A stretch of 14,372 nt of DNA from Candidatus Falkowbacteria bacterium CG1_02_41_21 (GTDB lineage Bacteria > Patescibacteriota > Patescibacteriia > Patescibacteriales > UBA12465), in the NCBI GenBank assembly GCA_001871235.1, contig MNUV01000051.1:1-14372 (forward strand), given 5' to 3'. Of the stretch, positions 9,023-14,372 are shown piece by piece; position 1 is the stretch's first letter; the number at the start of each line of letters is the position of its first letter. The position numbers and the translations under genes are program-made. The notes under the pieces are model-generated. The model saw nothing but the letters and a program-made list of their open reading frames with translations. It ran no database searches and was not told the DNA's origin.

Positions 9023-9706
9023 ATGCCGGAAAAAAATAAAATGATTAGGAATAAGGTGGCCGTTTCCACGCAGCAATATTTGGATATTGCGGAGATTAAG
9101 GATAATACTGTGATTATGCGGGATGGCACTTTGCGCGCGGTTTTAGCGGTTTCCAGCATTAATTTTGCTTTAAAGAGTGAAGACGAGCAGAACGCGGTTA
9201 TCTCTTCTTACGTCGGTTTTTTGAATAATATCAATTCCATGATTCAGATCGTTATCCAATCCCGGGAATTGAATATCGCCAGTTATTTGGAATATCTCCA
9301 CCAACGCGAGAAGGAGCAAACCAATAAATTGCTGAAAATCCAGACCACGGAATATATTGAATATATTAAAGAATTGATTTCCATCGGTAAGATTATGAAT
9401 AAACGTTTCTATGTGATTGTGCCCTATAGCCCGATTAGCGATCAGCGCAAAGGATTTTTCTCTTCTTTGAGCGAAGCTTTCCGGCCGGCCACTTCGTTGA
9501 AATTAAAAGAATCGAAATTTTTGAAATACAAAGAGTCTTTATATCGCCGGGTGGAGAGCGTCAATTCCTCACTGTCGTCTTTGGGGGTGGATGTTCACCA
9601 GCTCGATACGCAAGAATTAATTGAGCTTTATTATAAAACTTACAATCCCGAAACTTCCAAGAACCAGCCGCTGGTGGATATCAATAAAATCAGGGTTGAG
9701 GCTTAA
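9023..9706 (+). CDS. VirB4 N-terminal subunit (TraC-like domain protein)
   Basis: The 227-residue protein starts VSTQQYLDIAEIKDNTVIMRDGTLRAVLAVSSINFAL, the N-terminal beta-rich segment of VirB4/TraC-type ATPases. It continues with the region around IQSRELNIASYLEYLHQRE and RFYVIVPYSP, also typical of that domain. It contains no Walker motifs. The ATPase gene follows after 21 nt in the same reading frame, separated by two in-frame TAA codons (the gene's own stop and another three codons on). It is therefore a true separate gene rather than a simple frameshift of one VirB4. The likely role is to form the membrane-side part of a VirB4 assembled from two polypeptides, contacting PrgI. The split is an observation; the assembly is inference. 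Confidence 0.85.
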   Translation: MPEKNKMIRNKVAVSTQQYLDIAEIKDNTVIMRDGTLRAVLAVSSINFALKSEDEQNAVISSYVGFLNNINSMIQIVIQSRELNIASYLEYLHQREKEQTNKLLKIQTTEYIEYIKELISIGKIMNKRFYVIVPYSPISDQRKGFFSSLSEAFRPATSLKLKESKFLKYKESLYRRVESVNSSLSSLGVDVHQLDTQELIELYYKTYNPETSKNQPLVDINKIRVEA

Positions 9707-9727
9707 TTATCTTAATTATTATTTTTT

Positions 9728-11650
9728 ATGTTAAATTTTAAACAAGCCAATCAAGAATCAGATCAGAAGAAGGCCGGGGCTAAAAAAGGTGTTTTTGTGG
9801 TGGATAATAAGATTCAAGTTTCGGCGCAAATTGAAGAAAATGTTGATTTGACCAAGGAAATCATTGGAGAAGAAATTGCTTATCGCCGCGGTATTCTATC
9901 GGTGCGGGATTTAATCGCTCCGTCCAGCTTGAAGGTCAACCCGACCTTCATGCAACTCGGCAAAAAGTTCTTGCGAACCGTTTTTGTGGTCAGTTATCCG
10001 CGCTATATCGGCGTGGGTTGGTTTGCCCCGATTATTAATTTAAATTATACTTTTGATATTTCCATGTTCTTTTATCCGGTCAAGTCGGCTTTGATTTTAA
10101 AACAGCTGAAAAATCGCGTGGGTAATTTGGAGGCTCAAATTATTTCCGATTCCGATAAAGGCGCTCCGCGTGATCCGCTCCGGGAAACGGCTTTGCGGGA
10201 TATTGAATATTTACGCGATTCACTGACTCAAGGAACGGAGAAGTTTTTTCAATTTGCGCTGTATGTGACCATTTATTCGGAAAGCGCGGAAGAGTTGGAT
10301 CGTTTGAGCGATCAGATTGAGGATATTTTCGGTTCTCGCTTGGTTTATTCCAAACGGGCTTTTTACCAAGTGGAGCAAGGATTCAATTCCACCTTGCCGC
10401 TTTGTAACGATGAACTGTTTATCACCTTCAACATGAATTCCTCGCCAGTCGCTTCTTCTTTCCCGTTTATTTCCTCCGAGCTGACCAGTGACAAAGGTAT
10501 TTTGTATGGCATTAATCGTCATAATAACAGTTTGATATTATTTGATCGCTTCAGTATGCCCAACGCCAATTCGGTGGTTTTTGCCACTTCCGGCGCCGGT
10601 AAAAGTTATGCGATTAAATTGGAGGTTTTAAGATCGTTAATGCTGGGTACCGATGTGATTATTATTGATCCGGAGTATGAATACAAACATTTGTCGGATG
10701 CGGTGGGCGGCACTTATATCAATATTTCTTTGTCCAGTGAAAATAAGATTAATCCTTTTGATTTGCCTCGAGCCATCGGGGGTGAAGCCAAGCCGAAAGA
10801 TATTATCCGGAGCGCGGTTATTACCCTGAAAGGCTTAGTCCGGCTGATGATCGGTAACATGACTAACGAAGAAGATTCTTTGGTGGACAGAGCCTTGCTC
10901 GAAACTTACGCCAAAAAAGATATCACGCCGGATTCGGATTTGAGCCAGATAGAACCGCCGACTATGACTGATTTTTACCAAGTCCTGGATGGGATGGAAG
11001 GAGCCGAAGAATTGGCGGAGCGTTTGAAAAAATATACCGAAGGCACCTTTGCCGGTTTGCTTAATAATTTGACTAACGTGGAAATGAGCAATCAGTTGAT
11101 TTGTTTCTCGGTGCGGGATTTGGAAGATGAACTCCGACCAATCGCCATTTATACCATTGTTAATTATATTTGGAATGTGGTTCGCAGTGAAACCAAGAAA
11201 CGGGTGCTGGTGATTGATGAGGCTTGGTGGATGATGCAGAACGCCGACAGCGCCAAATTTATCTTTGCCCTCGTTAAACGTTGCCGTAAATATTATCTGG
11301 GCGTGATCACTATTACCCAAGATGTTAATGACTTTTTGACCTCACCTTATGGTCAGGCGATCGTGAATAACTCTTCAGTCCAAATTCTTTTAAAACAGTC
11401 GCCGGCCGCCGTTGATTTGGTCCAAAAAACGTTCATGCTGACTGAGGGCGAAAAATATTTATTATTGGAATGCGGCTTGGGCGAAGGTATTTTCTTTGCC
11501 GGGAATAAGCACGTGGCCATTAAGGTGGTGGCCTCTTACACCGAAGATCAACTGATTACTTCCGATCCGAGACAATTATTAGAAATTGAAGAAGCTAAAA
11601 AACAATTTGATGTCAACCTCAACCAAGAGGTGAGCGGCGTAAAAAAATAA
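9728..11650 (+). CDS. virB4: VirB4-family T4SS ATPase (C-terminal / motor subunit)
   Basis: The 640-residue protein carries the VirB4 ATPase domain: Walker A ATSGAGKS (286-293), the block DPEYEYKHL (314-322), Walker B RVLVIDEAWW (492-501) and the sensor-like TQDVNDF (530-536). The part before Walker A (about 45-270) corresponds to the later half of the VirB4 N-terminal region. The first segment is encoded by the preceding gene. VirB4 hydrolyses ATP at the inner membrane to drive assembly and substrate transfer in type IV secretion. All catalytic residues visible to me are intact, so it should be active. The absence of the VirD4-type coupling protein nearby argues against mistaking it for VirD4, and the PrgI neighbour supports VirB4. 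The start is the first ATG after the gap, with an all-A/T leader. Confidence 0.95.
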   Translation: MLNFKQANQESDQKKAGAKKGVFVVDNKIQVSAQIEENVDLTKEIIGEEIAYRRGILSVRDLIAPSSLKVNPTFMQLGKKFLRTVFVVSYPRYIGVGWFAPIINLNYTFDISMFFYPVKSALILKQLKNRVGNLEAQIISDSDKGAPRDPLRETALRDIEYLRDSLTQGTEKFFQFALYVTIYSESAEELDRLSDQIEDIFGSRLVYSKRAFYQVEQGFNSTLPLCNDELFITFNMNSSPVASSFPFISSELTSDKGILYGINRHNNSLILFDRFSMPNANSVVFATSGAGKSYAIKLEVLRSLMLGTDVIIIDPEYEYKHLSDAVGGTYINISLSSENKINPFDLPRAIGGEAKPKDIIRSAVITLKGLVRLMIGNMTNEEDSLVDRALLETYAKKDITPDSDLSQIEPPTMTDFYQVLDGMEGAEELAERLKKYTEGTFAGLLNNLTNVEMSNQLICFSVRDLEDELRPIAIYTIVNYIWNVVRSETKKRVLVIDEAWWMMQNADSAKFIFALVKRCRKYYLGVITITQDVNDFLTSPYGQAIVNNSSVQILLKQSPAAVDLVQKTFMLTEGEKYLLLECGLGEGIFFAGNKHVAIKVVASYTEDQLITSDPRQLLEIEEAKKQFDVNLNQEVSGVKK

Positions 11651-11672
11651 TTATAATTAATTTTTATATTAT

Positions 11673-12284
11673 ATGGACGATAGAAAACGTTTAGGCATCT
11701 TTATCATCGGCTCCGCCCTCATTATTATGATTGTCATCGCTGTTTTTATGTATATATTTAACCAGAAACAAAAGGCGGCCAATCAGGCGGTTATTCCGGC
11801 TCAAACTGAAGTTGATGCTAATAAGTTACGGGAAGAAGCTTTGAGTAATAAGCCTGAAACTCAGTATGCTTTTGATGCTGCCGCGGAAGCGAATCGGACC
11901 CTAAATTCCGAGGATTTACGCAAAATGGCTTTATCTTTCGCCGAGCGCTTCGGATCTTATTCCAATCAGGCGGATTATGGCAATATTGAAGATTTAAAGA
12001 TTTTTATGACGCCAAAAATGCAAGACTGGGCTGATGATTATGTCGCTAATTTGCGCCAACAAGGCAAAGATAATGCGGCTTACTACGGCATTACCAGCGT
12101 GGCTATTTCCGGCGAGGTCAACCAGTTTGATGACAAAGCTGGCGCCGCGGAAATTTTAGTCACTACCCAAAGGCGGGAAATGGCGGGAACCAGCGAAGCT
12201 AAGGTTTTTTCGCAAAATATTTTGATTGTTTTTGAAAAAATAAAAGGTGAGTGGAAAGCTTCGAGCGCTACCTGGCAGAAATAA
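11673..12284 (+). CDS. Bitopic membrane protein, VirB8-like (NTF2-fold) candidate
   Basis: The 203-residue protein has a short basic cytoplasmic start (MDDRKR), one membrane helix at about 8-29 (IFIIGSALIIMIVIAVFMYIF), and a soluble outer domain. Residues 82-203 show the layout of a VirB8/TcpC-type NTF2-like domain. A helix (MALSFAERFGSYSNQAD) comes first, then a second helical part with MTPKMQDWADDYVANLR. Successive beta strands follow (ITSVAISGEVNQF, AEILVTTQRRE, FSQNILIVFEKIKGEWKASSATWQ). VirB8 is the scaffold that links core components of the secretion complex. The gene lies 22 nt after virB4. The assignment is from domain layout and position rather than diagnostic residues; another exported NTF2-like protein would look the same. 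Confidence 0.75.
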   Translation: MDDRKRLGIFIIGSALIIMIVIAVFMYIFNQKQKAANQAVIPAQTEVDANKLREEALSNKPETQYAFDAAAEANRTLNSEDLRKMALSFAERFGSYSNQADYGNIEDLKIFMTPKMQDWADDYVANLRQQGKDNAAYYGITSVAISGEVNQFDDKAGAAEILVTTQRREMAGTSEAKVFSQNILIVFEKIKGEWKASSATWQK

Positions 12285-12298
12285 TTATCAATAAACAT

Positions 12299-12625
12299 AT
12301 GGCTATTAAAAAAGTTGTCCCGATTAAAAAGTCTAAAGTCAAAGCTAAAGTTAAGGCTAAAATATTTAAGGCCACCGTTAAGAAGGCGGTGGTGGTTAAG
12401 GCTCCGGTTAATTTTCCAGCCCGGACTTTTATCATCATCTCCATAATTGTTTTTGTCGCCACCGGTCTATTCTTGATGTGGTGGAGTTATTTAGCTTCCA
12501 GTAATTCCAGCACGGTTGATGGGAACGCTTGGATTTATTCTCGTCATAAATATGATCAATATCACGCCGTTAATTGTAGTGGTGATCCTTTAATTACTAT
12601 GCCGAATTGTCCGCGCGGGAATTAA
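12299..12625 (+). CDS. Small Lys-rich single-span membrane protein of unknown function
   Basis: I chose the ATG at 12299 rather than the in-frame one at 12251. The upstream ATG would overlap the VirB8-like gene by 34 nt, whereas the downstream one lies 14 nt after its stop with the A/T leader usual here. The resulting 108-residue protein has a highly basic, low-complexity cytoplasmic part (1-36, KVKAKVKAKIFK type). One membrane helix spans about 43-65 (TFIIISIIVFVATGLFLMWW). A 43-residue outer tail holds two cysteines (93 and 104), which could form a disulphide. No family is recognised. The position between the VirB8-like gene and radA, with tight spacing on both sides, makes it part of the operon. 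The basic segment could bind nucleic acid or acidic lipid; this is only a guess. Confidence 0.75.
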   Translation: MAIKKVVPIKKSKVKAKVKAKIFKATVKKAVVVKAPVNFPARTFIIISIIVFVATGLFLMWWSYLASSNSSTVDGNAWIYSRHKYDQYHAVNCSGDPLITMPNCPRGN

Positions 12626-12634
12626 TATTAACCT

Positions 12635-14029
12635 ATGTCGGAAAAAAATAATACAATTTTCGTCTGCTCTAAATGCGACGCCCAATATTCCAAATGGAGT
12701 GGGCGTTGTTTAGAATGCGGTTCCTGGGGCACTATTGCCCAGGAAATGGTTGACGTCAGTGATTCGCGCAGCAGTTTTGGGGTTTTGGACAAGAAATTAC
12801 CCAAGAATATCAAAGGTGCCAATATCATCGACCTAAACTCGGTAATCGAGACTAATTTAAGTCGGCTGGCGACCGGAATAGCGGAAGTGGACCGAGTTTT
12901 GGGTGGCGGTTTGGTGCCGGGCTCTTTGATTTTGTTAAGTGGTGAGCCTGGAGTCGGAAAATCCACTATTGTGGCGCAAATGGCCAATGCTTTAGCTAAA
13001 AAATCCGAGGCAACTATTCTTTATGTTTCGGGTGAAGAGTCGGCGGCTCAGGTTAAATCTCGCTTGGATCGCCTCGGTTGTGATTTGAAGAACCTGAAGT
13101 TTGTCAGTGAAATTAATGCGGAAAAAATAATTGCCGCTTCTATCCAGGTTAATCCCATTTTAGTGATTGTGGACTCCATCCAAACTGTTTATTCGTCTCA
13201 GGTGCCGTCAGAAGCCGGCAGTTTGAATCAAATTAGGGCTTGCGCCGTGAAGTTTCTGGAGCTGGCCAAGACTCATAATATTGCCGTTTGTTTAATCGGT
13301 CATATTACCAAAGACGGACAGATTGCCGGACCGAAATCTCTGGAGCATATTGTAGATACGGTCATTTATCTGGAAACTGAAACGTTAAATAATTATTATA
13401 TTCTGCGCACCAGCAAGAATCGTTTCGGGAGCGTCAATGAATTGGGAATTTTGGAAATGACCGGGGCGGGATTCAAGGAAGTGGCCAATCCGACAGCAGT
13501 TTTTTTGGAAGAAAGTGACCGGGGACTGGCCGGTTCGGTTATCAGTTGTATTATTGAAGGTACTCGACCATTCTTGGTTGACATTCAAGCGCTCGTCACT
13601 AAAACTATTTTTGGTTATCCACAACGGAAGGCCTCCGGTTTTGATTTGAATCGCTTACAGGTTCTGACGGCGGTTTTATCCAAACGGCAGAAGGTCAATT
13701 TGAGTTCGCAAGATGTGATTTTGAATGTCGTTGGGGGACTAAAAATCAGTGACCCGGCGCTAGATTTGGCGGTTTGTCTGGCTATGGTTTCTTCACTCCT
13801 CAATTTGCCGATTGACCGAAGAATGCTGGTCTTGGGCGAGGTTGGTTTGGGCGGAGAGCTCCGGCCGGTGACCAAGTTGGAGTTTAGATTAAAAGAAGCC
13901 GAGAAAATGGGCTTTACCCGAGTTTTAATTCCGGAAATGAAGTTAGATGGTTTAGCTAAAATGAAGAATATGGAGATTATAAAAGTGAAGACGCTATCAG
14001 AGGCGATGGATGCGGTGGCTAAGAATTAG
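12635..14029 (+). CDS. radA: DNA repair protein RadA (Sms), branch-migration helicase
   Basis: The 464-residue protein has the full RadA layout. It begins with a C4 zinc finger CSKCDAQYSKWSGRCLEC (Cys 11, 14, 25, 28). A RecA-like core follows, with Walker A GEPGVGKS (103-110), Walker B ILVIVDS (175-181) and the RadA-specific KNRFG motif (261-265). The C-terminal Lon-like domain (from about 335, with NVVGGLKISDPALDLAV) ends the protein. RadA is a DnaB-like helicase that extends D-loops and processes recombination intermediates; in transformable bacteria it also helps integrate incoming DNA. It starts 9 nt after the small membrane gene and is followed by a strong terminator, so it is the last gene of the T4SS-like transcript. 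It is the only gene here ending in TAG. Confidence 0.98.
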   Translation: MSEKNNTIFVCSKCDAQYSKWSGRCLECGSWGTIAQEMVDVSDSRSSFGVLDKKLPKNIKGANIIDLNSVIETNLSRLATGIAEVDRVLGGGLVPGSLILLSGEPGVGKSTIVAQMANALAKKSEATILYVSGEESAAQVKSRLDRLGCDLKNLKFVSEINAEKIIAASIQVNPILVIVDSIQTVYSSQVPSEAGSLNQIRACAVKFLELAKTHNIAVCLIGHITKDGQIAGPKSLEHIVDTVIYLETETLNNYYILRTSKNRFGSVNELGILEMTGAGFKEVANPTAVFLEESDRGLAGSVISCIIEGTRPFLVDIQALVTKTIFGYPQRKASGFDLNRLQVLTAVLSKRQKVNLSSQDVILNVVGGLKISDPALDLAVCLAMVSSLLNLPIDRRMLVLGEVGLGGELRPVTKLEFRLKEAEKMGFTRVLIPEMKLDGLAKMKNMEIIKVKTLSEAMDAVAKN

Positions 14030-14050
14030 CCTTATATTATTTCGGAAAAT

Positions 14051-14080
14051 AAAAAAAGGTAACTGTTGTTACCTTTTTTT
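14051..14080 (+). terminator. Intrinsic terminator after radA, bidirectional
   Basis: A perfect 13-bp stem, AAAAAAAGGTAAC (14051-14063) with GTTACCTTTTTTT (14068-14080), encloses a TGTT loop 21 nt after the radA stop. The A tract on the left lets it also stop minus-strand transcription coming from the right. Confidence 0.92.
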
Positions 14081-14372
14081 GTTGTTAAGGAATTATCATT
14101 TTTTCTTCCTCAATAAAAAAGACTCAATTTGTGGCTGGAGTCGGTCGAATTTTTAGTTTTGGTCCAGTCCAACCAATAAGTTTAGGTCGGACGGGAATCA
14201 TTTCTTGTGGCTAAAGGGTCAAACTGTCCAATTTGATTGATTCTTCTCGCAACAAATTAGACCGATAATTGTCGATTGTTCTATGTCCCTAAACAAATGT
14301 AGTCCACCAAGTACCATCTCTGATACGATAGGTGATCTCAGTTAGGATCATTTCTTTCTGACATTTTTGGCA
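14081..14372. other. Region without a confident gene
   Basis: This 292-nt stretch holds no plus-strand reading frame of useful length, no tRNA-like cloverleaf and no obvious promoter. The minus strand has one frame that stays open from the window edge to a TAG at 14289-14291 and then continues protein-like through a second TAG to a TGA. Together with the bidirectional terminator on its left, this suggests the 3' end or decayed remains of a minus-strand gene lying mainly to the right. Confidence 0.5.
14289..14372 (-). CDS. Possible C-terminal end of a minus-strand gene (partial, uncertain)
   Basis: Reading the minus strand from the right edge gives 27 open codons and a TAG stop. The predicted tail contains CQKC, a possible zinc-binding pair, and DGTWWTTFV. 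The same frame then continues for 25 codons to another TAG and 28 more to a TGA, so the gene could be an older, longer one with nonsense mutations. Open frames of this length arise often by chance, and no family is recognised. Confidence 0.25.
   Translation of the reverse strand, partial: CQKCQKEMILTEITYRIRDGTWWTTFV

Noticed and set aside
9023..11650. A single VirB4 broken by a sequencing error or frameshift
   Set aside because: Both genes are in the same frame and two TAA codons separate them, so no single error would join them.
12251..12298. Upstream ATG giving a 124-residue version of the small membrane protein
   Set aside because: It would overlap the VirB8-like gene by 34 nt and add a segment translated from that gene's coding region; the 12299 start has the usual A/T leader and gap.
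14081..14372. Structured RNA (tRNA, tmRNA, RNase P or SRP RNA) after radA
   Set aside because: None of the conserved sequence blocks of these RNAs could be seen, and no tRNA T-arm/CCA arrangement fits.

Overview
The window looks like a chromosomal segment of a Candidate Phyla Radiation (Patescibacteria) bacterium, most likely of the Parcubacteria type. This is inferred from four things: a compact A/T-leaning genome; genes with almost purely A/T leaders and no recognisable Shine-Dalgarno sequence; a VirB6/TrbL - PrgI - split VirB4 cluster of the kind common in these genomes; and flanking proteins of unknown family. The standard code fits: GroEL, VirB4 and RadA are full length with no in-frame TGA. 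No TGA is used as a stop either (eleven TAA, one TAG among twelve complete genes). No rRNA, tRNA or CRISPR was seen.

Layout. (1) 1-277: the 5' end of an IS3-family transposase OrfA on the minus strand, running off the left edge, with its promoter and a probable IS end. (2) 306-2466: a heat-shock unit. An orphan bidirectional terminator is followed by a sigma70-type promoter, a CIRCE operator for HrcA, groES, groEL and a strong terminator. (3) 2466-14080: one long plus-strand operon driven by a well-formed promoter at 2466-2494 and closed by a 13-bp hairpin terminator at 14051-14080. It holds ten genes: a Cys-rich membrane protein, a giant VirB6/TrbL-like protein, two related soluble proteins of unknown function, a PrgI (VirB3-like) protein, a VirB4 N-terminal subunit, the VirB4 ATPase, a VirB8-like bitopic protein, a tiny Lys-rich membrane protein, and radA. 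(4) 14081-14372: no confident gene; a possible gene remnant or tail on the minus strand.

How the genes fit together. VirB4 (ATPase), PrgI/VirB3, VirB6/TrbL and a VirB8-like protein form the inner-membrane core of a type IV secretion apparatus. The window has no relaxase, VirD4 coupling protein, VirB11, peptidoglycan hydrolase or outer-membrane VirB7/9/10. The system therefore looks like a minimal or specialised membrane machine rather than a standard conjugation locus, unless the missing parts lie elsewhere. RadA, a recombination branch-migration helicase, sits 9 nt behind the last small membrane gene and probably shares the transcript. That may hint at a DNA-handling role, but the link is inference only.
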